DNA from: Adiantum capillus-veneris
Taxonomy: Eukaryota; Streptophyta; Polypodiopsida; Polypodiales; Pteridaceae
Direction: 5' to 3'
Assembly (NCBI GenBank): GCA_014529385.2
Contig: CM043969.1
Span: forward strand, 15,129,446-15,193,445
Length of the DNA: 64,000 nucleotides
A model generated the notes under the pieces. That model saw only the letters and a program-made list of their open reading frames with translations, did not search any database and had not been told where the DNA came from. Every line of letters begins with the position of its first letter. The first letter of the stretch is position 1. Positions 1 to 11,214 of the stretch are shown in pieces. The translations under genes were made by a program, and so were the position numbers.

Positions 1-2
1 GT

Positions 3-855
3 ATTGCCTTGGAACCTTTTCAAAAGTGGGGATTGGATTTTATTGGACCTTTTAAACCAGTGGCAGCTCACATGGGTAATAAGTATATTTTGACAGCCAC
101 AGATTATGCTACCAAATGGGTGGAGGCATGGCCTTTGAAAGATAATACTGTAGTTTCTGTGACTGGGTGTTTATATAAGGATGTTTTTTCCAGATATGGT
201 TGCCCTATTGAGTTGGTTAGTGATCGGGGTAGCCATTTTTTGAATAAGGTGATGGAGAGAATGCTACGGTTTTACTTTGTATTGCATAGGAAATCTTCTT
301 TATATTACCCTCAGGCGAATGGGCAGGTGGAATCAACTAATAAGAAATTGGTTCGTATTCTAACAAAGTTAGTGAATATGCATAGAATGGATTGGGATGT
401 GAATCTTCCTTCCGCATTATGGGCTTATCGGACAGCTTATAAAGTGGCAACAAGATTGAATCCTTTCAAGTTGGCATTTGGTATGGAGGCAATTACCCCG
501 GTGGATCATGTGGTTCCGAGTTTGCGAATTTTGATTGCGGATAAGCTTCTTCCAGAAGATTCCATAATTTATCGTTTGGATGTTTTGCAAGAACTAGATG
601 AAGAGCGATTGCGCAGTTTTGCGGTGTTGCAAGATCTGCAGTCCATGCGAAAAAATGACTGGATCGCCCTAAAGCATGGAAATTTTTACGGGGATAGTTG
701 GTTCTGGTATTTAATTCTTGTCTTGAGAAGATGCCTGGGAAGCTAAGATTACGATGGTCGGGACCATTCTGGATTTTAAAGCATGCGGGCCCACTTCTTT
801 TTACTTGGCGGATTTGCGGGGGGAGGTGATTTCTGTGCCGATGAATGGATTTTGA
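3..855 (+). pseudogene. Ty3/gypsy integrase, 3' part of pol
   Basis: Integrase core of a Ty3/gypsy retrotransposon, which would insert element cDNA into the host chromosome. The frame from 9 to 746 shows a D-61-D-35-E triad: D10 in WGLDFIGPF, D72 in VSDRGSHF and E108 in GQVEST. The D-35-E spacing is canonical for retroviral-type integrases. The C-terminal segment (RLRWSGPFWI, then YLADLRGEV and PMNGF) continues after a frameshift near 740-787 and ends at a TGA at 853-855. That tail resembles the Tat/Athila lineage. The left end is cut by the window, so reverse transcriptase and RNase H are not seen. The frameshift and loss of register make it non-functional. Confidence 0.85.
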
Positions 856-1137
856 TTACGCCATTTTTTTCACCTACCTCGCTTCAATGTCCCTTTGCTG
901 TGGTACAAGAGCCAGAAGCCGCCTTTTTTAAAATCATGATTGGGAATTCTTCTGCATGCAATCTTGGAAAGAGGGAAAAGGGCAATGATGATTGCGATAC
1001 CGTAGCACACCCTATTTTGAGAACTCTTTGTGAGTGGTTTAGTGCATGCAGTCAATACTTCATACTATCCTCACGTTTTTTTCATCACGCTCGCAAGGTT
1101 CTCCTACCTCATTTCTCGTTGCTTCTGTGTCTCTTCG

Positions 1138-3386
1138 CCACCATGACGGCTTCTCTGCTGCAATGTATCCCATTCACTCCAGTGCAGCAGCTAGCGCTTC
1201 GTAGAGTGAATGCTTGGCTGCAAGATTTACGCCTGTGAGTTTTTGCCAACCTGGATTGGCAAGGAATACCTGTCCACCCACAGGCCACAGTGTTGATCGA
1301 GCAACTTGCTATTGGGGACATGGTGCATGTTAACAACCAGCAAACTAAGGTGACAACAGAGAGAATTTCAAGATACTGTTGTTTGCCCAGTGATGGTGTT
1401 GTGCGAGCATCACATGTGATCCCTGCTCTACAAAGGCCGAATAGGAGTTTGGTTTGAAAGTTAAAGGAGAATACAAGCTTTCAAGGCTTACAGATACATC
1501 GATATGGGATGCTTATCGCTGGTTTCTTGAGGCAATTTGGCTGCAAGCCAAAACATACACAATCTCGGCCAAAGCACGAAATGTTTTGCATTTGGCCAAC
1601 TTTGGGCCAGTCGCGTGGGTAGCGATTTTCAGAGAGAGGTTGCTTGCAGAATGCCAAAGAGTGGTAGCACAGATGGGGCAAAACACCCCAACAAACACGA
1701 AAGTCGGCCAGCTACCGACGCTGGTGTTTACATTGAGAGAAGTTTTTCCTCTCACCCTGCGCCCTCTATGTCATTTTGAAGATGATAGATTTGTAGTACG
1801 GGGTGTTGCAAAACCCTTGCCACAACCTCAGAGTCAGGAAGTGCCAGATGTTCGGGTGACTCAAACCCCTGCTCGTATTGTGGATATGTCCGGGACATGG
1901 ACTGCAGTGGTAGCCCCTAGTGCACAGGAGATGGCCACTACAGGAACATCGAGCCGAAAGCGAGGTTGAGAGGAGAACTTGTTTTCCACACCACCTCCTG
2001 CTTCGACATCCACAGTGCCAGAGGATTCTGTTGTTGCGCGCTGGAGATGCAGAATGCAGGAAAGGGCGGCAACCTCTACTCCGGCTGGGACTGGCTTTGC
2101 GGGTGCGGACACTTCCTCGCAACAACCAGGTAATTCTGGAGTCACTAACACAGCTGCCTCGACGGAAGGCACCCTCCCTGCAGTTTTGCCCTGGGAGGCG
2201 ACGGCCACAAACCCCTCTGACAAACTCCAAGCATGCGGCACTTTTTTGCAACGTCTTGCGGAGTCTATTCGTGCGGCCTAGCCAACTCCCACAATCAAAG
2301 CACGAGTTACAGAGCTAGAAACACAGGTAACGGCTTTGCAAGCTAGCATCACCGATTTAACAAATCAAAATGTAGAATTAACTACGGAAGCTCGGCGGAA
2401 AACTGAAGAAATACAGACACTCAGGGGGGCTAATTCTGTGTTTGTGGCTTCTATTCAAGATGAATTGCTCCAATTGCGAACACAGAATAGCCTTGCCACT
2501 TATTTAGCATCTCATCCTGGTGATGTGATGATCAACATGAATGATCTGGATGCCTTAGCAGTGGAGATATAGCAGGACCTCCCGGGGCGGTCACTTTTTA
2601 GAATCTGTATGCTATCACGTGAGTTAACCGGAGAGTATTATTAAAAGATCAAAATGTATACATACAGAGGGGTGTGGGGGTTTTTTAAATAGGCACGTAG
2701 TGTAAATATAGTATGTATATTGAGGTATTATTAATAACCTCTTGAACGCACGTGATATAGGAAGCTTTTGATAAGTGACCGCCCCAAGCAGGACCTCCAC
2801 AATTTTTTGGAGAATCAACTACAAAGTTGGAGAACAAGGCTGACTGCTGAGGTGATAGCGCAGCAACCAACTCAGTAGGTTGTGATGAGGCAACCTGAGC
2901 CATTGAATACTGATAGAGGTAAGAATGTTGTTCCAGAAGGTTTTGATATTGCTGATTGGGCGCAAGCTACAAAAGATTGTGCTGAGGCCCTAGGCTCATG
3001 TCTCTCGGTTGCAGCGAGTGATACATCGCCTTCGTAAGGAGCGACGCAAGTTATGTTTTTGGGTGGAGAGTTTGGCTCATTCCTTCTCCCTCAGTCTTCC
3101 ACCATGTCCTCCTTTTTGGCCTGCACTAAATAGATACCTGTCTCGATATTATCCTCTGCATACGCCTCTTGCTCCTTTGCCGCAAGCGCCTCAATCTATT
3201 TCTTTGCCAACACAATTTATTCCAAGGGATCCTTGGCCGGAGCACACTGGGATAGATCCACATCTCTTGGCCGAGGTGTATCGGGCTCATCTTGAAGATT
3301 TTCAAGGATTTGGCTACATCGACATTTCTTCCTCACCAGAGCAGGTCGAAGAACAACAATCGGAACCTTCCAACCAAAGGGGCTAA
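1138..3386 (+). pseudogene. decayed accessory frame downstream of gypsy integrase
   Basis: From 1454 to about 3038 one reading frame stays open except for isolated stops at 1967 (TGA), 2279 (TAG), 2570 (TAG) and one TAG near 2874. The 216-bp MITE plus target duplication is a multiple of three, so the frame is kept across it. Another frame (3009-3386) carries a proline-rich end. An upstream stretch (1138-1452) in a different frame may be the N-terminal part. The protein is Thr/Ser/Pro rich with a heptad-like coiled coil at 2290-2480 (VTELETQVTALQASITDL and following). Tat-lineage elements often carry an extra ORF 3' of pol, which fits its position. No known domain was recognised. Function unknown. 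Confidence 0.45.
2583..2786. mobile_element. 204-bp MITE with 12-bp target duplication
   Basis: Short non-coding insertion inside the gypsy accessory frame. Its ends are inverted repeats: GGGGCGGTCACTT at the left and AAGTGACCGCCCC at the right, with further inverted similarity around TATCACGTG in both arms. The 12-bp AGCAGGACCTCC occurs directly at 2571-2582 and again at 2787-2798. Such a long duplication is closest to Mutator-like elements (usually 9-11 bp), but the class is not settled. Removing it rejoins the host frame in register. Confidence 0.8.
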
Positions 3387-5121
3387 GGTGTAGGTTCGCG
3401 CAATCCACCGTGCGTGCCAGGTGTTACGGCATAAGCCGCACAGTGTGGTCCTGTGGAGGTCTGGACATTGCGGATTAGGAGTCATGCGGCTTTGGGGCAG
3501 TTATTCATAGGATATCATAAGACAGGACGGGGGTCTGCACCGTTCCCGGTCTGCGCTAGAGCAGTGGTTGTATATGGAGGGCATACCTGTCTTTGGGAAT
3601 ATCACTAATTTTCATGTTATCAAATACATCGTCTCTCTTGTACTTTGTGTTCTGATATACATCAATGAAGAAGGCAGTGTTCTATTTGCTATAATCTGTC
3701 TTATGTTCTGTCTTCCTGTGTTCTACTGTTTGAATAGTGTAAGGCAGTGTGCAGGTAATCATTCCCGTAATGCTTATTGCTCCTCTATGGGCAATAGATA
3801 TTACAATGTCTCAGTAGCAAAATCCACAAATGTCATACATAGCACTGCCAAAACTATGGCAAAACAGCTCACTCCTGACCGAGTAGCTCTATGGATGTAT
3901 ACCTGTTTAAAAACACCTGTAAACTTGTGAACCTACTACCTGTGAGATATAGCTAGCACAAACTATATCCGCAAATGCATACATAGCATGAAATTGCACA
4001 AGACTGTGCCAAAAGACTCTCTAGAATGCTCTACACAATCGTACATGAGCACTACATGTGCCGCATAAGTTGTACTGCAAAGACTGTGTAACCTATGAGC
4101 AAAACCATGGGGAAACTGACACACACTACATCATTGATTGGTAAACACGTGGATCAAAAACACACTCCAAGAGCTGAGCCCACTCGAGGGAAAAACCTAC
4201 TCCAAAATGGACCGTCGGAGCCATATGTGTCGGTATGTGCCGTCGAAGCTGAAGATTGGGAAAAAACGCCGAAGTCAAAATGGCCGAATCAAAGTCAGGA
4301 TGCCGAGGGGTATCGTCGGAGAAAATCCGCTTCGAAATGGGCGTAGGAGGGAAAGCTGGTGGCGAAGCTACACTAGAGGAGAGCCTAACCGCTCTCGCTC
4401 GCTCTTGCTAAGTTGAAGTTGAGGAAACGTCATTGACGCCGTCTTGTGCTATCGGGCGAAAGTGCGCTAGCCTAATAGCCACCTGATCGGTGTCAAAACT
4501 GTTGCCGATGCCAATCGCCAATGCTCGAGGCCAATGCCAAGTCGTAGAAATTGGTGTCAAAATCGATGTGCTGAGGTGATGCTAATTGTCGATGCTCGAA
4601 GCCGTAGAGGAGGAATTCTGAGAAAATCGTCTGGGAGAAGGGAATTGCTTTGCCCGAATACCGAGCTCCTCTCAGTTGGCCTTCAAAGCTTCCATGCCGA
4701 TTTCTTGCAGATCTTTGGCTTGGACTACTCATGGCTTCAAATTATCCCAAAAAGTTGAAATTTTACTTGCTTAAGCCTTCAAGGCTCTCAAACTCTCGAC
4801 TCCCTACTGCTAGAATGCATTGACTACTTGCTCGAGATTTCAAGCTTGCACTCCTACACATAGTGAGCTCCCCATTTTTCAAGCTTTGCCAAAGACTCTA
4901 TGTTCTTGCAGATCTCTATTTTTACAGAGATGCCAAAGCTTGTTCAAAGCTTCCAAAAAAGCTTCCCCAAGAGGGGCTGCACGCATTGGGGTGCCAAGAT
5001 TTTCGATCCCACCCGATCCGTGCCGGATCCGCTCTGAATCAATCGGATCCGGTGCCGCGAAGCGCTGATCTCTCTAGGAGCTCTGATGCCGCCAAGAGAC
5101 CACCACCACCACCAAGCCGTA
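3387..5121. other. no recognisable gene; retroelement-derived spacer
   Basis: After the gypsy accessory frame there is no frame I can assign. Open stretches at 3568-3930 and 4095-4346 have no recognisable domain. The 3' LTR of the gypsy element would be expected near 3400, but no second copy exists in the window to define it. The stretch just left of 5122 should be the 5' internal part of the minus-strand Copia remnant whose primer site lies at 5122-5133. Confidence 0.4.
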
Positions 5122-5133
5122 GCTCTGATACCA
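5122..5133 (-). promoter_or_regulatory. Copia primer-binding site (tRNA-iMet)
   Basis: The minus strand reads TGGTATCAGAGC, the complement of the 3' end of plant initiator-Met tRNA, used to prime reverse transcription. It sits 2 nt inside the LTR at 5136-5354, the usual spacing. Confidence 0.75.
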
Positions 5134-5135
5134 CT

Positions 5136-5354
5136 TGTGAGTGCATGTGTGCATGGATGCGTGCATGCACGGTGCGGTGCATGCGGGGAAGGGGAGAAGC
5201 ACGAGACGGTGTGGGTGGAGCAACCTCTAGAAGTATATGTGTGGAGCTCCTTATTCTTTCTTTATGAAAGAATAAGGGTTTGTACACACGTGGGCGAGCA
5301 ACCAAACACCGAACGTTCGACTCCAGGCAAAGACGCAACGTTTTTACCCCAACA
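5136..5354 (-). repeat. 5' LTR of a Copia remnant
   Basis: On the minus strand it starts TGTTGGGGTAAAAACG and ends in ACTCACA, bounded by TG..CA and followed by the primer-binding site. At 219 bp it is a short LTR. No partner LTR was found to the left, so the element is truncated or the partner is lost. Confidence 0.6.
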
Positions 5355-5439
5355 TTGGTCAAGTAGTATAATGTGACACGGCTATGAGTTTTGTTTTGGA
5401 TTTAGGGTCCAATCAAATTTTCAGGTTGAGTATTGGTTG

Positions 5440-5870
5440 TAACCTAGTTGTTTTGCTTTAAAAACTAGCATTTTGGTCAACATTTGTGTTTGAGTTCTCG
5501 TGTATAATTCCACATCACGCTAGAGTCTTGGTTTAAAAATCAACACATTAGGTCAATTTTTGTGCTTGAGTTTTAATATATAAATCAATATTTCTAGTTT
5601 CAGTTATGCTTTAAAAATCAGTCTTTTTTGGTACATTTCTCGTTTGACTCTTTAGAAATTTTTAATCACATTTTTGGTTTAAAAATTAGCATTTCTAGTC
5701 AAACTTATGGTCACTGTTATGGTGGAAAATCAACATTTTTGGTCACTATTCTAGTGGAAATTTAGTGTTTCTAATTTATGTTTTTCTCACTATTTTGGTT
5801 TTAGTTCTGCTCACTGTTCTCTCGAAAAATTAGCATTTCTAGTCAGAATTGTAGTCAATGTTCTAGCTTC
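5440..5870. repeat. degenerate short-period repeat, AT-rich
   Basis: Loosely repeated phrases such as AAAAATCAACATTTTTGGTCA and ATTAGCATTTCTAGTCA recur about every 50-60 bp. No coding frame. It resembles decayed tandem repeats rather than a gene. Confidence 0.4.
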
Positions 5871-6209
5871 TATCTTTAAGTACAATTTAAGTCTTTCAAT
5901 TTTACTGTGCCTTCTGAGGCTTGCCACATCACGTGTGCTATGCATTATTTCATTGAAAGAGGTTTTCATCTTAGTTCTTGATGTGCATGTAGGCCAACCA
6001 TGCATAACAAGAAAAAAATGGCTTTGGACGTTGTCTTGTGTGTGATTCTCATGCTTGAATTGACTAAAACAATTGCGAATCCATGCTTCTGCTAGTCAAC
6101 CATTGCTTCAATTGGTAGCGTCTGTAGGACATGGTTATTCCTTTCTTAAGAGAGTTTCTGCTCATCGACAAGGTCATGAGCAACGAGCTTTCTAGTCATA
6201 TGCATGGCC

Positions 6210-7165
6210 ACAAAATTACTTAGAAGATCATCTGCTTGGATTGTGGCGAAGTTCAATGTTTAGAAGTATAGGGAGACTTTTGATTACCTTGCCAAATGGT
6301 GGCTCCACATATGAGAAGACAAAACATGAACATGTGCAAGGAAGTGCCTCTCAAGCAAGAAGAGTTGCTCTTGCCATACATAGGCTTGCTAGTGGTGCAA
6401 ATTTAGAAGTGCTTGCAGACTTGCAAAGCATTGCCTAGAGCACTAACACATCAGTTGTTCTTGAGCTTTGTCATGCCATACAAGAAAGTGGACTTCAGAG
6501 CTTTTACATATGGTTGCAAGTTGCACAAGGATTTGCACATCACTTGTTCTTGAGCTTTGTGCTGCCATACAAGAAGTGGATTTTGAAGTTTTACATCCGG
6601 TTGCAAGAATGGCACGACTTGCACATGGATTTGAAGCTCTTCGTGGTTTGTGATTTTGTTTGTGGATGGATCTCACATTCCCATTATTGCTCCGAGGCAT
6701 AATCATGTAGGCTACTTCAAGAGAAAAGGTTTTCACTCCTTGCTATTGCATATGACTATAGCTACCGATTGCATGGTTTGGGGCTACAATGTGGGTTGGG
6801 TAGGGTTGATTCATAAGTAACATTTTTTCAAGAAGCATGCTAGGTACGAGGTGCAAATTCGGAAGTGGACTTTTGGGAAATTACTGACTCGTGGGGATTG
6901 TACCTACCCGACACGTCTATACATGTTGGTCCCCTTTGAAGGGAGCAAGCATGGCTTGCCTCCAGACAAGTATTTGTGAGCTTTATTCAGAAGGGTACTT
7001 CTATGCTCGTGGAGAGAGCTTTTGGAATACTAAAAGGTCACTTTCGGATCTTGCTAAAGTGATGCGACATGAATCTTGAGAACGTGCCAAATGTGGTTGT
7101 AGCCTACTTGGTCCTGCACAACATTTGTTTGGTGCTGCATAAAGACAACTTTGACAATCATTAGG
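6210..7165 (+). pseudogene. PIF/Harbinger transposase relic
   Basis: Relic of a DDE_Tnp_4-type transposase, which cuts and pastes PIF/Harbinger DNA transposons. Pieces lie in several frames. They are an N-terminal helical region ending in RVALAIHRLASGANLEVLA near 6360-6420, the second catalytic block GDCTYPTRLYMLVPFEG near 6895-6945, and the final block ERAFGILKGHFRILLK near 7009-7058. VVVAYLVLHNICL follows near 7095-7135. The order and the GD..Y, ERAFG.LK and LHNI signatures match the family. Stops and frameshifts separate every block, and the middle (6440-6880) is scrambled. A Myb-like partner ORF typical of the superfamily was not found, nor were terminal repeats. Confidence 0.75.
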
Positions 7166-7895
7166 AAATAAATGGACTCATTTTTTAGCCTTTTAGCTCT
7201 AGTAAGAAAACGCTCCTTATCCAATAGGAAGAAGGCTAATGTTACGTAGAAAAAGCTTTTTTTTCTCATTTTTGAAAATGTCCATGAAAATCATTTTGCT
7301 AGAATTGTCACTGTTACCAGAAAAGTAAGGCACTTGATAGTGTGACATCTTGCATAGGGGTCGAACGCCTTTTTATGACTCGTTGCTGCTATCCTATAAA
7401 GTGAGGTACTTGTACATGTGCATCTCGCACAAGCATCAATCACCTTCTTATGAACTACTTGCAATTCAAATTCGAACAGATTGTACTTGATAGCGATTGA
7501 TATGTACTATTTAAAACTATGAAGGGATCATAACCAAGCAAATAGAGGCCCATGAGGGCTTATGAGGCCCTATGCTTGAAAATGCTACATCTTGAGCTAG
7601 AGACGTCAGATTTCAGTCTTTACAAGTGCTATCCTAAGGTTTTTGGACATTCTAGATGCATTCGTAGTATGCTTTTTGTGTTTTGGAAACATCTCTATGT
7701 GTTATCTCTCATCACACATCACATCATTCATTAAGATTCACAAATTTTTGTGCACACTTAAATTGGGCTCTTGAAAAGCATTTTGTACGAGCATGCATCT
7801 AAGTGATCGAGCAAACCTGTATGTATGAATTATAAGAAATAGAATTTCAAAAAACTACTTTTGTATTTTCCAAGATTACCTCTCCCTATGCTGAG
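7166..7895. other. no gene seen
   Basis: AT-rich sequence without an assignable frame. It may contain the 3' flank of the Harbinger relic; no terminal inverted repeats were identified. Confidence 0.35.
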
Positions 7896-8318
7896 TTGAC
7901 GTTTTTTACACGGCCCAAAATTGAGTCCAAATTTCTCTTAATGGCTTGGATTTTGGAGGCAAAAGATTTACTTCGGAGGACAGATGACCTGGAGGAAATT
8001 AGGAGGATTGCTTCTACAAGTCTTGTTGAGCTGCAAGCTATTAGACCATTGACAAATGTGGAGTGTATTTCACGTGGTCAAGGAGACGATGAGGCCAAGG
8101 ATGATGGGAACATTATAGTGCCATCTAAGGATGGGGATGGGGATGTAGATATCAAGAATTCCTATGAGCATTCTATGGGTGTGGATCGTCAAAAGCGCAA
8201 GAACCATGGGACAAGTAGGCGACACAACCTAGCAAGACTGTTATTCAAGGAATTTACACGCAAGAATGTGACAATCGTGCATGGAGCTTCTTTAAAGTGT
8301 GAATATGCATTAACATAG
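7896..8318 (+). CDS. hypothetical 140-codon ORF
   Basis: Open frame with a charged, largely helical predicted product: an acidic middle (GDDEAKDDGN, KDGDGDVDIK) followed by a basic patch (RQKRKNHGTSRRHN) and a hydrophobic end. No domain recognised. It lies 730 bp after the Harbinger relic on the same strand. It could be a leftover of that element or a chance frame. No intron, promoter or polyadenylation evidence could be seen. Confidence 0.25.
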   Translation: MTFFTRPKIESKFLLMAWILEAKDLLRRTDDLEEIRRIASTSLVELQAIRPLTNVECISRGQGDDEAKDDGNIIVPSKDGDGDVDIKNSYEHSMGVDRQKRKNHGTSRRHNLARLLFKEFTRKNVTIVHGASLKCEYALT

Positions 8319-8860
8319 AGGTCATCCTATGAGAGCGAGGAGATTGAAAACTAGATTCAAGCATGTGTGGACATGCAGCATTGCACATAGTGTGAGTTAG
8401 GCCAACCCCTTGTATTTTGTATTTGTGGATGATAAATAAGGAGAAGCTCTTTTCTGCGGTTCTTTTGGTTTTGGTCAGTCAAAGGACAACAATGTTGTGT
8501 GCCATCATTGTACCTGTTTTTGGCCTGCTAAAGCATTGGGCTTAGTGTTGGGCCCGTTTAGGCATTCTTCACTCTATGGCGTCCACGTGGAGATTGGAGG
8601 CGTGTGAAACTTTGCAGAGCTTTAAAGGCTTACAGGCGAATCGGCGAGTGCGTCCAAGGCAGTCCAAACAAGTCAAGCGCTCGCCTGAGCAACGCCCAGG
8701 GGCTGTAGCCTGCCACCCGCCACCAGTGCTTTCCATCACCCACGTGCCCTAGGATATTGGGGTGCTACGACTGTTGGTGCTTCCTCTTGCCGGGTCCAAC
8801 CCCATGTATCAATCCATGTCCGTGCCTAGCTGTGGCAGACTACCATCGTATCACCCTGTT
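8319..8860. other. no gene seen
   Basis: Moderately GC-rich spacer between the small ORF and the tandem repeats. No assignable frame or repeat boundary. Confidence 0.3.
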
Positions 8861-8863
8861 ACG

Positions 8864-9140
8864 ATCTCTGTTGCGTGTAGTTGATGCGCATGCGGAGCAG
8901 CCTCGATGTTTGTAGAGGCTTAAAGGCAGTCCACTACAGTCGGTTTACCATCTCTGTTGCGTGCAGTTGACGCGCATGCGGAGCAGCCTCGATGTTTGTA
9001 GAGCCTTAAAGGCAGTCCACTGCAGTCGGCGAACTAGTCTTTGAGAGGTTGCGGAGGGCGAGGGAGGTGCTCAGTACGACTGACGAACTGGTCTTTGCGA
9101 GGTTGCGGAGGGCGAGGGAGGTGCTCAGTACGGCTGGAGA
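8864..9140. repeat. two short tandem repeat families
   Basis: Two units of about 80 bp run from about 8864 to 9029 and contain TCTCTGTTGCGTG, GCGCATGCGGAGCAGCCTCG and AAAGGCAGTCCACT. They are followed by two units of about 54 bp (9042-9140) containing TGCGGAGGGCGAGGGAGGTG and GAACTGGTCTTTG. Units differ by only a few substitutions, so the duplication is recent compared with the decay around it. Confidence 0.75.
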
Positions 9141-9439
9141 GGGTTGGCTGTGTTAATACTATGGCGTTTTCAAAATCTGTCAATTTCAGAGTCTTGAGAA
9201 AATATACTTCTAGCCTATTTAAGGCTTAGGCTAGTGCTTGAAAAAAACCTAGGTTTAGTGTAATGCCACCTACAAATTTTGAAATTTACCTCTAAATTTT
9301 ATATTTGAAGTGGGAAGACCTACAAAATTTTGAAAATTTACCTTGTTGTTTCGCTTATGTAAGTTTTTGGAAAAAAGTTTTTTTCGAGCACTGGCTTAGA
9401 CCTTTCACGACTCTTTGTGTCAGTGGCTCGTGGTGAACT

Positions 9440-10340
9440 ACAGAACTCAAGGTGAAATGGATTATGTGCGCATCATTCCCAATATTAAAAAATAATAAGC
9501 ATGATCTCCTTTCTCTCGATTTGATAACATACCGTCAATGTCCCGGAAAAATGTGTCACAGTTTAATATCGTGCCGTCTTCAATTTCCAAAATGCCGGTT
9601 GAGCGCAAGGGGAAAAGGAGAAACTCCACCCCAAAATAGAGAAAAATAGTGTAAAAAGCTAGAAAAGTAACCTAATTTTCTAAATTTTCCTCTTGGAAAA
9701 AATAAGGAAAGACATTTTGTATGTTCGAGAAAATGTTTTTTCTTGAACATTGCATGCTGTTTTTTATTTCTAAAATGCTGTCAACCTCTACAATTTCCAA
9801 AATGCCGCTTGAGCGCAAGGGGAAAAGGAGAAATTCCGCCCCAAAATAGAGAAACATAGTGTAAAAACCTAAAAAAGTAAGCTAATTTTCTAGATTTTCC
9901 TTTGCAAAAATAAGGAAAGGAATTTTGCATGTTTAGGAAAATGGTTTTTCTCGAGCACTGCATGCCGTTTTCGATTTCAAAAATGTTGTGAACCTCAAAA
10001 GGGAGAAAGTGTTTCGCTGCAGGCAATCTTACGGAAAAATGTGTCTCAACTGAATACGATGCCGTTTTTTTATTTCGAAAATGTTGTCAACCTCAAAAGA
10101 GAGAGAAAAAGTGTAAAAACGCAAAAAAAAAGTACCTACTTTTCCAAAATTTCCTCTTGAAAAATGTTGTCGAGAAGAAATGTGTCTCGACCTAATACCA
10201 TACTATATTCAATTTTGAAAATGCTCTCAACCCCAAAAGATAGAAAAATAGTGTAAAAACCCATCAAAAAATTAGCCTGATTTTTAAAATTTCTCGGCAT
10301 TCGAAATATCCTTTTCCCACCAAGTCCTCAGGAAAAATCA
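9440..10340. repeat. array of about four degenerate ~200-bp repeats
   Basis: Repeated order of motifs: AAAATGCCG.TTGAGCGCAAG, GGGGAAAAGGAGAAA, CCCCAAAATAGAGAAA, TAGTGTAAAAA, then a T/C-rich stretch ending in AAAATGTTTTT and TCGAGCA. Two units (about 9578-9789 and 9790-10040) are close copies and two more (to 10340) are degenerate and shorter. An inverted copy lies at 13262-13395 between the two RPA-like copies, which ties this array to the Helitron region. Confidence 0.7.
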
Positions 10341-11214
10341 TTTTCTCGAGCATGCAAATTTCTTTTCACTGAGTTTATCAAGAGAAAATTTTAGGCTCGT
10401 TCATTCACTATTTCTATGGTGTTCAACACATGAGCATGGTGGGAACTCTGGACCATCAACACACACTTGTCCACTAGTTCATGAATCGCTTTGAATTTGA
10501 TGTCACTTGTTCCATGTGTCTAAATGTGTCAAATCCATTTGGTAGATGTGATAGTAGGTTAGCTTTAAAACATAGTGAACCGTTGAGAAAGGCAAGGGAG
10601 CTTGTAGTATATAAGGAGTCTTGCTACTTCAAACATTAGTTCAAAAACATCCCTCTCCCTTATTGATCCTAAGATGCTTGTGACTCTGTGAAGTATTATT
10701 TCTATGAACTTGTTCATCCTTTAGCTAGGGTAGAGGAGCCAATAGGGGGACAGGTAACTTGGGGAGCTTGAATCTCCCTCCACCGAGCTCAGTTTTTTGC
10801 GCTGAGGAGCTCAATTTAATTGCCTTTTCATAAGCTTTCAGGAAAAATAATTTGGGATTGGTTGGGTTTGAAAGTCGGTAGTCGCGGCACGATTTTCGGA
10901 ATCAAGTGTATTAAAAATCGGCATGAATAAGAACACCAATGGGGGCCAAAAGAGGTAAAATGCAGCCACAACGTCTTGAACCCACGCCCTGGCCAATGAG
11001 AAGGCTTTATTTCAAATGAACTAGCCGTTTCAACTCCACTTTTTTGTGCTTCTTTTGGTCCCCAAACATATTAAAATTAGGGGTTCATGTGTCTTTTCTC
11101 TGGGGGCCGTACCGCAACTGGCCCCTCTACCCTAAAGCATGTTCTTTACCCTTTGCTTCTTTTGAACACATCGAGTAATAATTCTGTGAACATTATTTAC
11201 CATCCTCTCTTAGT
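10341..11214. other. no gene seen; likely 5' flank of the Helitron-like element
   Basis: AT-rich spacer upstream of the first RPA-like exon. I could not identify a 5'-TC terminus, a short inverted repeat or a promoter that would fix the start of the element. Confidence 0.3.

Noticed and set aside
8864-9140. CRISPR-like array
   Set aside because: Direct tandem units without unique spacers, in nuclear plant DNA.
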